Position numbers and translations under genes: made by a program. This document shows positions 18,180-28,573 of a stretch of DNA of 64,000 bases, piece by piece. This DNA is from Methylobacterium sp. WL1 (GTDB lineage Bacteria; Pseudomonadota; Alphaproteobacteria; Rhizobiales; Beijerinckiaceae). Each line of letters starts with the position of its first letter. Positions within the stretch are counted from its first letter, which is position 1. Below the pieces are notes generated by a model. It was given only the letters and a program-made list of their open reading frames with translations, was not told where the DNA came from and ran no database searches. Location: the NCBI RefSeq assembly GCF_008000895.1, contig NZ_CP042823.1, positions 6,036,501 to 6,100,500 on the forward strand, given 5' to 3'.

Positions 18180-19262
18180 CTACCCCGTCAGACCGCCGAT
18201 CAGGCTCGGCACGTCGAGCGGCCGGAAACCGTAATGGTCCAGCCAGCGGACATCCGCCTCGAAGAACGGACGCAGGTCCGGCATGCCGTACTTGAGCATG
18301 GCGATGCGGTCGATGCCGACCCCGAACGCGAAGCCCTGCACCGCGTCCGGATCGAGGCCGCAATTGCGCAGGACGTTCGGGTGGACCATCCCGCAGCCCA
18401 GGATCTCCAGCCAGTCGTCGCCCTCGCCGAAGCGAATCTCGCCGCCCTTGCGGGAGCACTGGATGTCGACCTCGGCCGACGGCTCGGTGAACGGGAAGAA
18501 CGATGGGCGGAAGCGCATCTTCACCCCATCGACCTCGAAGAACGCCTTGCAGAACGCCTCCAGCACCCATTTCAGGTTCGCGATGTTGGCTGCCGTGTCG
18601 ATCACCAGGCCCTCGACCTGATGGAACATCGGCGTGTGCGTCTGGTCGGAATCGTGCCGGTAGGTCCGGCCCGGGATGATCACCCGGATCGGCGGCGTCT
18701 GCGACCGCATCGTGCGGATCTGGACGGGTGACGTGTGGGTGCGCAGCACCTTGCGCTTTCCGGCATGGTCGGCCGCCAGGAAGAAGGTGTCGTGCATCTC
18801 GCGCGCCGGGTGGCCGGGCGGGAAGTTGAGCGCCGTGAAGTTCAGTTCGTCGGTCTCGATATCGGGGCCTTCCGCGACGGCGAAGCCCATGTCGGCGAAG
18901 ATCGCCGTGATCTCGTCGATCACCTGGGTGATCGGATGGATCCGGCCGCGGACCTCCGGGGCGTCCCGCAGCGGCAGCGTCACGTCCACCCGCTCGGAGG
19001 CGAGGCGAGCCTCCAGCGCGGCTTCCATCAGGACGGTCTTGCGAGCGGTGACGGCGCCCTGGATCCGGTCGCGCAGGCCGTTGATCAGGGGCCCGCGCTC
19101 CTTGCGCTCGTTCGGCGTCATCGCGCCCAGCGTCTTCAGCAGGTCCGAGACGCTGCCCTTCTTGCCCAGTGCGGCGACGCGCACCGCGTCGAGCGCCGCC
19201 TCGTCGGAGGCCGCCGTCACCTGAGCCAGGAGGTCGCGTTCGAGGGTATCAAGATCGGTCAT
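18180..19262 (-). CDS. pheS: Phenylalanyl-tRNA synthetase alpha subunit
   Basis: 360 aa. An N-terminal coiled coil (1-95) reaches towards tRNA; the class II catalytic core follows with motif 1 region [10 protein letters not shown], motif 2 [12 protein letters not shown] and [14 protein letters not shown], and motif 3 near the end in [18 protein letters not shown]. It charges tRNA-Phe together with PheT. It is preceded by a strong hairpin after rplT, which may end the ribosomal-protein transcript or control read-through into pheST. Confidence 0.97.
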   Translation of the reverse strand: MTDLDTLERDLLAQVTAASDEAALDAVRVAALGKKGSVSDLLKTLGAMTPNERKERGPLINGLRDRIQGAVTARKTVLMEAALEARLASERVDVTLPLRDAPEVRGRIHPITQVIDEITAIFADMGFAVAEGPDIETDELNFTALNFPPGHPAREMHDTFFLAADHAGKRKVLRTHTSPVQIRTMRSQTPPIRVIIPGRTYRHDSDQTHTPMFHQVEGLVIDTAANIANLKWVLEAFCKAFFEVDGVKMRFRPSFFPFTEPSAEVDIQCSRKGGEIRFGEGDDWLEILGCGMVHPNVLRNCGLDPDAVQGFAFGVGIDRIAMLKYGMPDLRPFFEADVRWLDHYGFRPLDVPSLIGGLTG

Positions 19263-19369
19263 CGCTGCCTTCGAGCAGGGTTGTCGGAGCCGCCGTCGCG
19301 GCGTGCTCTCGCGCGTTGTTCGCCGTCGCGCAAGCGCGCGCGTGGCCGGGCCGCGCCCCGGGAACGCAG

Positions 19370-19401
19370 AAGGCGCGACTCTCGGGGGAGAGCCGCGCCT
19401 T
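19370..19401 (-). terminator. Terminator or attenuator hairpin between rplT and pheS
   Basis: AAGGCGCG and CGCGCCTT pair exactly; after one mismatch CTCTC and GAGAG pair as well, leaving a short C/G loop. The sequence after it on the minus strand (CTGCGTT) has only a few T, so either termination or attenuation is possible. Confidence 0.6.
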
Positions 19402-19426
19402 CCTGTGTCTCGCCGAGGGCCTGAAG

Positions 19427-19804
19427 TCAGGCGGCCTTGGCGGTGGTCTCGGGGAGGGCGGCCTTGGCCTTCTCGACCACGGCGGCAAAGCTCGCCGGCT
19501 CGTGGATCGCCAGCTCCGACAGCGCCTTGCGGTCGACGATGATGCCGGACTTGGCAAGACCGTTGATGAAGCGCGAATAGGTCAGGCCATGCTCCCGGAC
19601 CGCCGCGTTGAGGCGCTGGATCCAGAGGGCGCGGAACGTGCGCTTCTTATTCTTGCGGTCGCGATAGGCATACTGCATGCCCTTCTCGACCGCCTGTTTG
19701 GCGATGCGGATGGTATTCTTGCGCCGGCCGTAATAGCCCTTGGCGGCCTTCAGAACTTTTTTGTGCTTCGCGTGACTGGTCACGCCGCGTTTGACGCGGG
19801 CCAT
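19427..19804 (-). CDS. rplT: 50S ribosomal protein L20
   Basis: 125 aa, basic N-terminal half ([23 protein letters not shown], with YYGRRKN) and a globular C-terminal half ([30 protein letters not shown]), all typical of L20. It is an early 23S rRNA-binding assembly protein; in several bacteria it represses translation of its own mRNA. It follows rpmI by 50 bases, the conserved gene pair. Confidence 0.98.
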   Translation of the reverse strand: MARVKRGVTSHAKHKKVLKAAKGYYGRRKNTIRIAKQAVEKGMQYAYRDRKNKKRTFRALWIQRLNAAVREHGLTYSRFINGLAKSGIIVDRKALSELAIHEPASFAAVVEKAKAALPETTAKAA

Positions 19805-19854
19805 CGGTTATCTCCTGGTTTCGACGAAAGACAGTGGCAACGGGTGTCGAAGGC

Positions 19855-20058
19855 TTACCGTGCGTTCGGCAGGAAGTACTTCTTCACGTTGGCGGCATCG
19901 CCCTCGAACAGGGTCGTGGTGCCGCGCAGGTTGCGGATCTGCTTGGTCGTCCGCTTGATCATCCCGTGGCGCTTGCCGGCCTGGGCGTACATCACCTTGC
20001 CGGTGCCGGTGATCTTGAAGCGCTTCTTGGCGCCTGATTTGGTCTTCAGCTTGGGCAT
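19855..20058 (-). CDS. rpmI: 50S ribosomal protein L35
   Basis: 67 aa, highly basic; begins [20 protein letters not shown] and ends FLPNAR as expected for L35. First gene of rpmI-rplT on this strand, with AACGGAG as ribosome site. infC, its usual neighbour, is elsewhere in the window. Confidence 0.97.
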
Positions 20059-20090
20059 TTGGCTCTCCGTTGCGCGAAAATTCCTCCGGG

Positions 20091-20108
20091 CCGACCCGTG
20101 AGGGTCGG
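20091..20108 (-). promoter_or_regulatory. Hairpin in the rpmI leader
   Basis: CCGACCC and GGGTCGG pair around a 4-base loop about 33 bases upstream of the rpmI start codon. It could be part of a ribosomal-protein leader structure (L20 autoregulation is known in other phyla). No bound protein can be inferred from sequence alone. Confidence 0.35.
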
Positions 20109-20432
20109 ATGAGGTGTGCGCGATGATGCTTCTGGTGGAGCAGCACGAGCCGCCACGGCAGCCCTATCGGCCGGGCGGTTCGACGCGGGGCGGCTTATGA
20201 CAGAAACGCGAAGCCACGGCAACGGCTTCGGTGGCATCGGGGTGCGCCGCAGCCGAAGCCCGAGGGTGGGCGCGCATCGGGGAATGCGGGGACAGCTTCC
20301 GCGCTGCACAAAAGTTATCGAGACAACCTGCAGGCGCAGGAACCATAACCTTGGCCGTCGGTTTCATTCATGTCCCGCTCAGGCCGGCAGGGTTAGATCT
20401 TTCGCCAAAGTCGGCCAACCAGGAGACACTTC
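20109..20432. other. Intergenic region between rpmI and the GT4 gene
   Basis: Divergent promoter region of about 320 bases. The last 80 bases before the GT4 start are less GC-rich (around AAAAGTTATCGAG and AACCATAACCTT), consistent with a promoter. No gene is seen. Confidence 0.4.
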
Positions 20433-21563
20433 GTGCGCATTGCCCAAATCGCTCCGTTGTCGGAGGCCGTCCCTCCGAAGTTCTACGGCGGCACCGAGCG
20501 CGTCGTCAGCTGGATCACGGAAGAACTGGTCCGCCAGGGCCACGACGTCACCCTGTTCGCCAGCGGCGATTCGGAGACGTCGGCCAAGCTTGCGGCCTGC
20601 ACGCCCGAAGGCCTGCGTCTGCTCGGTTACCGGGATCACACCGCCAGCCACCTGGCTATGCTGCATCAGGTCCATCGCCGGGCGCACGAGTTCGATATCC
20701 TGCACTTCCACATCGATCTGCTTCAGTATCCGATGTTCGAGGATCTGAACCACAAGTGCATCACCACGATGCATGGTCGTCTCGACGTTCCGGACTTCAT
20801 GCCCGTCTACCGCACCTTCACCGGCATGCCGCTCGTGTCGATCTCCGACAACCAGCGCGAGCCGATGCCGCCGAACGTCAACTGGCTGGCCACGATCCAT
20901 CACGGCCTGCCGTCGCAGAACTGCCCGTACACCCCCGAGGCCGCCGGCGGCTACCTGGCGTTCCTGGGTCGCATCTCTCCGGAGAAGCGCCCCGACCGTG
21001 CCATCGAGATGGCGATCCGTTCGGGCACGCCGCTCAAGATCGCCGCCAAGGTCGATAAGGCGGACCAGGATTACTGGGACGAGGTCATCGAGCCGATGAC
21101 CCATCACCCGCTGGTCGAGTACATCGGCGAGATCAACGAAGAGCAGAAGAAGGCCTTCCTCGGCAACGCCCTGGCGCTCGCCTTCCCGATCGACTGGCCG
21201 GAGCCCTTCGGCCTCGTCATGATCGAGGCGATGTCGGCCGGAACCCCGGTGATCGCGTTCCGGAACGGCTCCGTGCCTGAGGTGATCAAGGACGGTGTCA
21301 GCGGCGTGCTCTGCGAGACGATGGACGACGCGGTGAACGCGGTGGCCAAGGTCAAGACCATGAGCCGCGAGGGCGTGCGCCGCCACTTCGAAAGCCAGTT
21401 CACCGCTGAGTGCATGGTCAAGAAGTATGTCGCCGCCTACGAGGAGCTTCTGTCCCGGGGCGCCGACGTGATCCAGATGCAGAAGTCCGGGTTCCAGCCG
21501 CATTACGGCGACGTCAACGGCTCCGCGCGTCCGGCCATCTCGGTCGCCGCGATGCCGGCCTAA
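20433..21563 (+). CDS. Family 4 glycosyltransferase paired with a glucan debranching enzyme
   Basis: 376 aa; the GTG at 20433 gives MRIAQIAPLSEAVPPKFYGG, with GGAG upstream. N-terminal domain: FYGGTERVVSWITEEL and LFASGD; C-terminal GT4 donor site: LGRISPEKRPDRAIEMA, INEEQKKAFLGNA and PEPFGLVMIEAMSAGTPV. It probably builds or extends a glucan or glycolipid. A perfect 11-bp hairpin separates it from the amylo-alpha-1,6-glucosidase gene 150 bases downstream, so the two may be co-regulated with partial termination between them. Confidence 0.88.
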   Translation: MRIAQIAPLSEAVPPKFYGGTERVVSWITEELVRQGHDVTLFASGDSETSAKLAACTPEGLRLLGYRDHTASHLAMLHQVHRRAHEFDILHFHIDLLQYPMFEDLNHKCITTMHGRLDVPDFMPVYRTFTGMPLVSISDNQREPMPPNVNWLATIHHGLPSQNCPYTPEAAGGYLAFLGRISPEKRPDRAIEMAIRSGTPLKIAAKVDKADQDYWDEVIEPMTHHPLVEYIGEINEEQKKAFLGNALALAFPIDWPEPFGLVMIEAMSAGTPVIAFRNGSVPEVIKDGVSGVLCETMDDAVNAVAKVKTMSREGVRRHFESQFTAECMVKKYVAAYEELLSRGADVIQMQKSGFQPHYGDVNGSARPAISVAAMPA

Positions 21564-21640
21564 GATTCGGCATCGGGCTTGCGAGGAACGGCCAGCCCGG
21601 CCTAGCGTCGCAAAGGCGCCTCATCCGAATGGTCACGAGG

Positions 21641-21680
21641 GCCGCCGCATCAGTACCGATGCGGCGGCTCTCTCGATTCG
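21641..21680 (+). terminator. Strong hairpin between the GT4 gene and the glucosidase gene
   Basis: GCCGCCGCATC (21641-21651) and GATGCGGCGGC (21658-21668) are perfect inverted repeats with a 6-base loop. It is followed by TCTCTCGATTCGT, moderately T-rich. It likely acts as a terminator for the GT4 gene. Confidence 0.65.
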
Positions 21681-21711
21681 TACCCCTCACACGCACTCGG
21701 AGACGTTCTGC

Positions 21712-24054
21712 ATGGCGGCGGAGAATACGGCGGCCCATGATGCGACCGCGCGGACACAGGGCGGCACCGTCTCGGTGACGCCCGGCTTCCAGGACGCTGA
21801 CGATGTGCTGCCGACCTACCACATCGAGGCCCACACCTCGTTGGTCGAGCGCCCGCTGCGGGCCCTGAAGTTCGGCGAGGCGTTCGGGGTCCTGGACTCC
21901 TACGGGGATATCGGCGTCCAGCCCGGGCCGGAGGGCCTGTACTTCCAGGACACCCGGTATCTGTCCCGCCTCGAGCTCACGGTGGAGGGCCAGCGTCCGC
22001 TGATGCTCTCCTCGGTCATGCAGGACGACAACGGCGCTCTGAGCGTCGACATGACGACGCCCGACATCCGCCTCGACGCCCACGACGAGACCTCGATCCC
22101 GCGCGAGACCATCGCGATCGAGCGCACCAAGTTCCTGTTCCGGGGCGCCTGCTACGACCGCATCGGCCTGCGCTCGTTCGATTCGAAGCATCGGCGCCTG
22201 CGCATCGCCATCACGTTCGATGCCGATTACCGCGACCTGTTCGAAGTGCGCGGCACGGACCGCAAGGAGCGTGGCAAGCGCGGCGTGCTGGTCGCGAGCG
22301 ACCGGGAAGTGCAGTTCCGCTACGTCGGGCTCGATGAGATCGTGCGGACGACCTCGCTCCACTTCGGCCCGAAGCCGGACGTGATCGAGCCGGGCCGCGT
22401 CGCCTTCGACGTGTCCCTGCCGCCGGAGGGCCGTGCTTCCCTGTTCATCCGCGTGGCCTTCGAAGCCCACCGGGCCTTCACCAAGCCCCCGGGTGCCGAG
22501 ATGGTCGGCGAGGACGCGGCCGCCAAGCTGACCCTGGCGGCCAATGTCGGCGGCGCCCGTCGCGAGCCGAAGGACCTCGCCGAGGGCATGATCTTCGCCC
22601 GGGCCTATCGCGATTCGCGCCGGGACCTGCGCGAGCTGACGGCGGGGATCACCACGATCATCTCGTCGAACGACCAGTTCAACGAGGGCCTGTGCCGGGC
22701 CACGGCCGACCTCTACATGCTGGCGAGTCGCACGCCGGAGGGGATCTACCCGTTCGCCGGGATCCCATGGTACTCCACTGTGTTCGGCCGCGACGGCATC
22801 ATCACCGCCATGATGGCGCTGTGGATCGATCCGAAGTTCGGCCGCGGCGTCCTGCGCTACCTCGCGGCGACCCAGGCCCGGGCGGTCGATCCGGCAGCCG
22901 ATGCCCAGCCCGGCAAGGTACTGCACGAGACCCGCCGGGGTGAGATGGCGATGCTCGGCGAGGTGCCCTTCCGTCATTACTACGGCACCATCGACGGCAC
23001 GCCGCTCTTCGTGATGCTGGCCTGGGAGTACTACGCCGTCACGGGCGATCTCGAGACCATCCGGGCGATCTGGCCGTCCCTGGAACTCGCCCTCGAATGG
23101 ATGGACCGGTACGGCGATCGCGACGGCGACGGCTTCGTCGAATACGCCCGCGACACCGACAAGGGCCTCGAGAACCAGGGCTGGAAGGACAGCCACGATT
23201 CGATCTTCCACACCGACGGCCAACTCGCCAAGGGGCCGATCGCGCTGTGCGAGGTGCAGGGCTACGTCTACGCCGCCAAGAATGGCATGGCCAAGCTCGC
23301 GGCTTTGCTCGGGCACGATCCGATGGCCGAGCGCCTGTCGCACGAAGCCACCGCCCTGCGCGAACGCTTCGACGCCGCGTTCTGGAACGAGGAGATCGGG
23401 ACCTACGCACTAGCGCTGGACGGCTCCAAGAAGCAGTGCGCCGTGCGCTCGTCGAATGCCGGGCACGCGCTGTTCACTGGAATCGCCAAGCCGGAGCGGG
23501 CCGCCCGGGTCGCCGAGACCTTGCTGGGCAAGGACGGCTTCAACGGCTGGGGCGTGCGCACCATCGCCAAGGGCGAGGCGCGCTACAACCCGATGTCGTA
23601 CCACAACGGCTCGATCTGGCCGCACGACAACGCCCTGATCGCGATGGGGCTGGCCCGCTACGACCGCAAGCACGAGGCGGCGCGCATCTTCCAGGGGATG
23701 TTCGACACCTCGCTCTACCAGGACCAAAAGCGGCTGCCGGAGCTGTTCTGCGGCTTCATGCGCCGGCGCCAGCGCGGGCCGGTGGCATACCCAGTGGCCT
23801 GCAGCCCGCAGGCCTGGGCGGCGGCGGCACCGTTCGCGTTCCTGGCCGCCTGCCTGGGCCTGGAGCTCGATCACGACCGCAACAGCGTCCGGCTGAAGAA
23901 CCCGGTCCTGCCCGGCTTCCTCGACGGTGTGACGCTCTACAACGTCAAGCTGGGGCACTCGCACCTGGACATCCGGTTTCAGCGCTACGACGACGACGTC
24001 ACGGTCTCAGTGCTGCGCCGCCACGGTGACGTGCAGCTGATCGTGACGAAGTAG
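21712..24054 (+). CDS. Amylo-alpha-1,6-glucosidase (glycogen debranching-type)
   Basis: 780 aa. An N-terminal beta-rich GDE_N-like domain (about 30-240, with QPGPEGLYFQDTRYLSRLEL) is followed by an (alpha/alpha)6 barrel of the GH15-like debranching family (about 300-740). Key stretches: GIPWYSTVFGRDGIITAMMAL, DRYGDRDGDGFVEYA, and NPMSYHNGSIWPHDNALIAMG, whose acidic residues are probably catalytic. It should cleave alpha-1,6 or related glucosidic bonds in glycogen-like glucans in the cytosol. It is paired with the GT4 gene upstream; no glgA/glgB/glgP is in the window. Confidence 0.88.
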   Translation: MAAENTAAHDATARTQGGTVSVTPGFQDADDVLPTYHIEAHTSLVERPLRALKFGEAFGVLDSYGDIGVQPGPEGLYFQDTRYLSRLELTVEGQRPLMLSSVMQDDNGALSVDMTTPDIRLDAHDETSIPRETIAIERTKFLFRGACYDRIGLRSFDSKHRRLRIAITFDADYRDLFEVRGTDRKERGKRGVLVASDREVQFRYVGLDEIVRTTSLHFGPKPDVIEPGRVAFDVSLPPEGRASLFIRVAFEAHRAFTKPPGAEMVGEDAAAKLTLAANVGGARREPKDLAEGMIFARAYRDSRRDLRELTAGITTIISSNDQFNEGLCRATADLYMLASRTPEGIYPFAGIPWYSTVFGRDGIITAMMALWIDPKFGRGVLRYLAATQARAVDPAADAQPGKVLHETRRGEMAMLGEVPFRHYYGTIDGTPLFVMLAWEYYAVTGDLETIRAIWPSLELALEWMDRYGDRDGDGFVEYARDTDKGLENQGWKDSHDSIFHTDGQLAKGPIALCEVQGYVYAAKNGMAKLAALLGHDPMAERLSHEATALRERFDAAFWNEEIGTYALALDGSKKQCAVRSSNAGHALFTGIAKPERAARVAETLLGKDGFNGWGVRTIAKGEARYNPMSYHNGSIWPHDNALIAMGLARYDRKHEAARIFQGMFDTSLYQDQKRLPELFCGFMRRRQRGPVAYPVACSPQAWAAAAPFAFLAACLGLELDHDRNSVRLKNPVLPGFLDGVTLYNVKLGHSHLDIRFQRYDDDVTVSVLRRHGDVQLIVTK

Positions 24055-24067
24055 GCGGGCCCGCCAG

Positions 24068-24098
24068 CCGCCGCGGCCCGATGACGGTGCCGCGGCGG
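24068..24098 (+). terminator. Candidate terminator after the glucosidase gene
   Basis: CCGCCGCGGC (24068-24077) pairs with GCCGCGGCGG (24089-24098) around an 11-base loop, 14 bases after the stop codon. There is no T-tract behind it. Confidence 0.45.
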
Positions 24099-24430
24099 TC
24101 CGTGGCCGAGGCCAGCCCACGGCCTTTCGTGGCAGGTCGAGGACGGAACCGCTGGCCGCCCTTTCCTGGCCGCCTGCCGGGTCGGTGGAAGGCGATCCGG
24201 TATCCAGGTGACGAACGCGCCGAGAAGCGGCACAGACGATCCGGTGGACGCTGCGCGTGCCTTCGTGCTGGACCCCGGATTGCATCCCGCTGCCGCTGTA
24301 TGCACTCCGGGAAAAGCGCTGCGGAAACAACGACGCTCTGGGATGTCAGGGTCTCGCTCATCTCCCGTCTCCGGGCGGCCCAACTTGCTGTAAGGGGCCG
24401 CCCGAATTCCTCAGTTCCGGGACACGCCCC
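24099..24430. other. Intergenic region upstream of dapE
   Basis: About 330 bases. An open frame in phase with dapE extends back to 24257, but its residues do not resemble DapE proteins. No other gene is seen. Confidence 0.4.
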
Positions 24431-25600
24431 ATGCCGACCGACCATTCCGCTCTGTCGCTCGCTCAAGCGCTGATCCGCTGCCCGTCCGTGACCCCTGAGG
24501 ATCGCGGCGCCCTCGATGTGGTTGCGCAGACTCTCGGCGCGGTTGGATTCGCGATCGAGCGGCCGGTCTTCGCCGAGCCGGGTTATCCCGATACGCCGAA
24601 CCTGTACGCACGCATCGGCACGCGTGGTCCTTGCCTCGTCTTCGCCGGCCACACCGACGTGGTGCCGGAAGGCGACGGGGCCTGGCGCCACGGACCGTTC
24701 GACGGGGCGGTGGCGGACGGCATGCTCTATGGCCGCGGCGCCGCCGACATGAAGGGCGGTATCGCCTGTATGCTGGCCGCGACCCTGGCGTTCCTGGGCC
24801 GCCGGGGCAGCGACTTCGCCGGCTCCATCGCCTTCCTGATCACCGGCGACGAGGAGGGGCCGGCGGTCAACGGCACGGTCAAGCTGCTCGACTGGGCCCG
24901 CGCCCGGGGCGAACGCTTCGACCATTGCCTGCTCGGCGAGCCGACCAATCCGGGTCAGCTCGGCGAGATGATCAAGATCGGCCGCCGCGGCTCGCTCACC
25001 GGCAAGCTGACCGTGCTGGGCCGCCAGGGCCACGTCGCCTACCCGCATAAGGCCGAGAACCCGATTCCCGGGCTGCTGCGGCTCGCCTCGGCGCTGGTCG
25101 CGGAGCCGCTCGACCGCGGCACGGCACATTTCGATGCCTCGAACCTGGAATTCACCACGATCGACGTCGGCAACCCGGCCACCAACGTGATCCCGGCGAC
25201 CGCCCGTGCCACCTTCAACGTCCGGTTCAACGACGATTGGACCGCCGAGAGCCTGGGCGCCGAACTCCGCAGGCGGCTGGAGCAGGCGGCCGGCAACGCG
25301 ATCCGCTTCAGCCTGGACCTGCAGCCGTCGAACGCACCCGCCTTCCTGACCCAACCGGACGCCTTCGTGGACCTCGTCTCCGAGGCGATCCGGGTCGAGA
25401 CCGGCCTGACGCCCGCCCTGTCGACCACCGGTGGGACGTCGGACGCGCGCTTCATCAAGGATGCCTGCCCGGTGATCGAGTTCGGGCTGGTCGGCGAGAC
25501 CATGCACCAGGTCGACGAATGCGTGGCGGTGGCCGATCTCGACCGGCTGACGGCGATCTACGAGCGGGTGCTGGAGGCGTATTTTCGACCCTGGAGCTGA
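24431..25600 (+). CDS. dapE: Succinyl-diaminopimelate desuccinylase
   Basis: 389 aa from the ATG at 24431 ([24 protein letters not shown]), the family start. M20 metallopeptidase: [12 protein letters not shown] holds the first zinc ligands, [10 protein letters not shown] the bridging Asp, [12 protein letters not shown] the catalytic Glu pair, and the C-terminal [14 protein letters not shown] the last His ligand; the dimerisation lid domain is in between (about 180-295). It removes succinate from N-succinyl-LL-diaminopimelate in lysine and peptidoglycan synthesis. It converges with truA. Confidence 0.96.
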   Translation: MPTDHSALSLAQALIRCPSVTPEDRGALDVVAQTLGAVGFAIERPVFAEPGYPDTPNLYARIGTRGPCLVFAGHTDVVPEGDGAWRHGPFDGAVADGMLYGRGAADMKGGIACMLAATLAFLGRRGSDFAGSIAFLITGDEEGPAVNGTVKLLDWARARGERFDHCLLGEPTNPGQLGEMIKIGRRGSLTGKLTVLGRQGHVAYPHKAENPIPGLLRLASALVAEPLDRGTAHFDASNLEFTTIDVGNPATNVIPATARATFNVRFNDDWTAESLGAELRRRLEQAAGNAIRFSLDLQPSNAPAFLTQPDAFVDLVSEAIRVETGLTPALSTTGGTSDARFIKDACPVIEFGLVGETMHQVDECVAVADLDRLTAIYERVLEAYFRPWS

Positions 25601-25622
25601 GTCCAGCATACGCCTCGAATCG

Positions 25623-26375
25623 TCACGCGTAATCCACCCCGACGAACGTCAGCCCGGCCGCCGGCGCGAGCGGCCCGCACCGGCGCTTCTCGCCCGAAGC
25701 CAGGATGTCGGCGACATCGTCGGCCGAGAGCCGGCCGCAGCCGGCGAGCATCAGCGTCCCGACCATGGCCCGGACCTGATGGTGCAGGAACGAGCGCGCG
25801 CAGGTCGTCACCACGATCTCCTCGTGCAACGCCATGGTCGTGCGGGCGACGTCGAGCCGTTCCAAGGTCCGCATCGGGCTCTTGGCCTGGCACTCGGCGG
25901 CCCGAAACGCGGAAAAATCGTGGTGGCCGACGAGGCGCTGCGCGGCGCGGTCCATCGCGTCCGGATCGAGCGGCCAGGGCACCTGCCAGACATGGGCGCG
26001 GGTGAGCGCGGCGGGGCTTCGACGGTTGAGGATCCGATAGCGGTAGTGCCGGCGGATCGCGGAATGGCGCGCGTCGAAGCTCGGCGGGACGATCCGGGCC
26101 GAGAGGATCGCCACCGGCTTGGGGCGCAGATGGGCGTTCAGCGCATCCCGCACCGTGTCGGCCCGCCAATCCTTGACGAGGTCGAGATGGGCGACCTGAT
26201 GGATGGCGTGCACCCCGGCATCGGTCCGGCCGGCGCAGGTCAGCCGGGATTGCTCGCCCGAGAAGCGGGTGACAGCCGCTTCGATCGCACCCTGCACCGT
26301 GGGTGCTTCGGGCTGGCGCTGCCAGCCGTAGAACGGCGTGCCGTCGTATTCGATGACGAGCTTGTAGCGGGGCAT
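25623..26375 (-). CDS. truA: tRNA pseudouridine(38-40) synthase TruA
   Basis: 250 aa, start at [21 protein letters not shown]. Catalytic Asp lies in [11 protein letters not shown]; other landmarks are [33 protein letters not shown] and [19 protein letters not shown]. It forms pseudouridine at positions 38-40 of the anticodon arm. Its ATG overlaps the fmt stop by one base (TGATG), so def-fmt-truA is one translationally coupled unit. Confidence 0.96.
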   Translation of the reverse strand: MPRYKLVIEYDGTPFYGWQRQPEAPTVQGAIEAAVTRFSGEQSRLTCAGRTDAGVHAIHQVAHLDLVKDWRADTVRDALNAHLRPKPVAILSARIVPPSFDARHSAIRRHYRYRILNRRSPAALTRAHVWQVPWPLDPDAMDRAAQRLVGHHDFSAFRAAECQAKSPMRTLERLDVARTTMALHEEIVVTTCARSFLHHQVRAMVGTLMLAGCGRLSADDVADILASGEKRRCGPLAPAAGLTFVGVDYA

Positions 26376-27304
26376 CAGCCGAGATGCGTGCCGGGCGCGA
26401 TGCGCGCGCCGCGGACGAACTCGGCCCCGTTGGCGCTGCCGCCCTTGCCGGCCCGCCGCAGTTCCAGCAGCCGGACTGCGCCCGCGCCGCAGGCGACCTG
26501 GCCCTCGGCGTCGAGGAGCGTCCCCGGTGCCCCGGCGCCCTCGGCAGCCGACGCCCGGAGCACCTTCACCCGCTCCGCCCCCTTGCCGAGATCGAGTTCG
26601 AAGAACGCGCCGGGGAACGGCGACAGGCCGTTGATATGGTTCGCCACCTCCCCGGCCGGACGCGACCAGTCGATCCGCGCCTCGTCGTTGCCGATCTTGT
26701 GCGCGTAGACCACACCCTCGGTCGATTGCGGCGTGAACGTCAGGTCGCTGCGGCTCAGGCATTCGAGGGCCTGGGACATCAACGCGGCACCAACCGGCAT
26801 CAGCGCGTCGTGCAGTTCACCAGCGATCATGCCCGGCGTGATCGGGACCCGTGCCTCCAGGGCCACCGGTCCGGTATCGAGCCCAACCTCCATGCGCATG
26901 ATGCCGACGCCGCTCTCGGCATCGCCCGCCATCACGGCGCGCTGGATGGGCGCGGCGCCGCGCCAACGCGGCAGCAGCGATCCGTGCAGGTTGAGGCATC
27001 CATGCCGGGGCACGTCGAGGATCGCCTGGGGCAGCAGCATGCCGTAGGCGACCACCACGGCGACATCGGCCGCGTGCCCGGCGAAGGTCTCGGCGGCCTC
27101 CGGTGTCCGCAAGGTCCCGGGAGTCAGAACCGGGATCCCGAGTGTGTCCGCGAACGCGTGGACCGGCGAGGGGCGCAGGCTCATGCCGCGGCCGGCCTTG
27201 GCCGGGGCGCGGGTGTAGACCGCAACGATCTGGTGCCCGTCCTGCGCGAGACGTGCGAGGGTCGGCACCGCGAAATCCGGCGTGCCCATGAAGACGACGC
27301 GCAT
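26375..27304 (-). CDS. fmt: Methionyl-tRNA formyltransferase
   Basis: 309 aa from ATG 27304 ([19 protein letters not shown]). A GTG at 27313 overlapping the def stop (GTGA) is an alternative that adds three residues. Catalytic motif: [19 protein letters not shown] with the conserved Asn, His and the downstream Asp in GLDTGPV; C-terminal OB-like tRNA-binding domain from about residue 205. It formylates initiator Met-tRNA. It follows def, whose product removes the same formyl group. Confidence 0.97.
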   Translation of the reverse strand: MRVVFMGTPDFAVPTLARLAQDGHQIVAVYTRAPAKAGRGMSLRPSPVHAFADTLGIPVLTPGTLRTPEAAETFAGHAADVAVVVAYGMLLPQAILDVPRHGCLNLHGSLLPRWRGAAPIQRAVMAGDAESGVGIMRMEVGLDTGPVALEARVPITPGMIAGELHDALMPVGAALMSQALECLSRSDLTFTPQSTEGVVYAHKIGNDEARIDWSRPAGEVANHINGLSPFPGAFFELDLGKGAERVKVLRASAAEGAGAPGTLLDAEGQVACGAGAVRLLELRRAGKGGSANGAEFVRGARIAPGTHLG

Positions 27305-27309
27305 GGCCG

Positions 27310-27825
27310 TCACGCCGCGTCGCGCTTGGCCGCCTTGGCGAAGCGCTTGATCACCCGGTCGCGCTTCAGCTTTGAGATGTGGTCGATAAACAGCACGCCG
27401 TTCAGGTGGTCGATCTCGTGCTGGATGCAGGTCGCCAGCAGGCCGTCCGCCTCGATCTCCTGCACTTCGCCCTCAATGTCTCGGAACTTCACCCGGACCC
27501 GGTCAGGCCGCTCGACCTCGGCGTAATATTCCGGGATCGACAGGCAGCCCTCGTCGTAGACCCGCTTCTCCTCCGATGCCCAGACGATCTCCGGATCGAT
27601 GAACACGCGCGCGTCGCGCACGCCCTCTTCCTTCGAGGTGTCGATGGTCACGACCCGCTTGGCGACGCCGACCTGGATCGCCGCCAGCCCGACGCCCGGC
27701 GCGTCGTACATCGTCTCGAACATGTCGGCGACGAGGGTGCGGATTTCGGGCGTAATCGGCCCGACCGGATCGGAGACGCGGCGCAGGACGGCGTCGGGGA
27801 GGATGACGAGCGGACGGATGGTCAT
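27310..27825 (-). CDS. def: Peptide deformylase
   Basis: 171 aa, start [21 protein letters not shown]. All three PDF motifs are intact: [20 protein letters not shown] (Cys metal ligand) and QHEIDHLNG (two His ligands and catalytic Glu). It removes N-formyl from nascent proteins using Fe or Zn. First gene of def-fmt-truA. Confidence 0.97.
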   Translation of the reverse strand: MTIRPLVILPDAVLRRVSDPVGPITPEIRTLVADMFETMYDAPGVGLAAIQVGVAKRVVTIDTSKEEGVRDARVFIDPEIVWASEEKRVYDEGCLSIPEYYAEVERPDRVRVKFRDIEGEVQEIEADGLLATCIQHEIDHLNGVLFIDHISKLKRDRVIKRFAKAAKRDAA

Positions 27826-27967
27826 GGCGGAAACCGGCAGGGGGCGCGCATCGAACGTGTGCCCCGGGGATCCCGAGGCAATATGGCGTGGGTGGGGGCC
27901 GGTCAAATTCCGGTCCTCCGAACCCTCCCATCCAGGGTTGCCGCGCCGTCCGCGCCGCAGGCTGTGC

Positions 27968-28573
27968 TCAGAACGCCGTACGGCTGCGGATCGCCGCGGT
28001 GAGCGTGCCTTCGTCGAGGTAATCCAGTTCGCCGCCGACCGGGACGCCGTGGGCCAGGCGCGTCACCTTGCGGTCGAGGTGCCGGATCGACTCGGTGACG
28101 TAGTGGGCGGTGGTCTGGCCGTCGACGGTGGCGTTCAGCGCAAGGATGATCTCCTTGACCGACGGATCGGCCGCGCGCTCCACGAGGCTGGCGAGGTTCA
28201 GATGCTCGGGCCGCACGCCGTCCAGTGCCGACAGCACGCCGCCGAGCACATGGTAGCGCGACTTGACCGCCCCGGACCGCTCGAGCGCCCACAGGTCCGA
28301 CACGTCCTCCACCACCACCAGGGTCGTGGGATCGCGCTCGGCGTCCCGGCAGATCGTGCACGGCTCGGAGGTATCGACGTTGCCGCAACTCGTGCACACC
28401 ACGATGCGCTCGGCCGCCACCCGCATGGCATCGGCCAGCGGGGCCAGCAAGGTCTCGCGCTTCTTGATGAGTTGGAGCGCGGCCCTCCGCGCGGAACGCG
28501 GCCCGAGACCCGGCATCCGGGACAGAAGCTGGATCAGGCGTTCGATCTCGGGGCCGGCGACGGCTTGGGGCAT
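27968..28573 (-). CDS. recR: Recombination mediator RecR
   Basis: 201 aa from [14 protein letters not shown]. Helix-hairpin-helix ([16 protein letters not shown]), a four-Cys zinc finger ([16 protein letters not shown]), a TOPRIM domain ([14 protein letters not shown] to [14 protein letters not shown]) and the C-terminal Walker-B-like part with [20 protein letters not shown]. It loads RecA on gapped DNA with RecF/RecO. It commonly sits next to dnaX-ybaB; here pckA and a rearrangement scar separate it from them. Confidence 0.97.
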   Translation of the reverse strand: MPQAVAGPEIERLIQLLSRMPGLGPRSARRAALQLIKKRETLLAPLADAMRVAAERIVVCTSCGNVDTSEPCTICRDAERDPTTLVVVEDVSDLWALERSGAVKSRYHVLGGVLSALDGVRPEHLNLASLVERAADPSVKEIILALNATVDGQTTAHYVTESIRHLDRKVTRLAHGVPVGGELDYLDEGTLTAAIRSRTAF

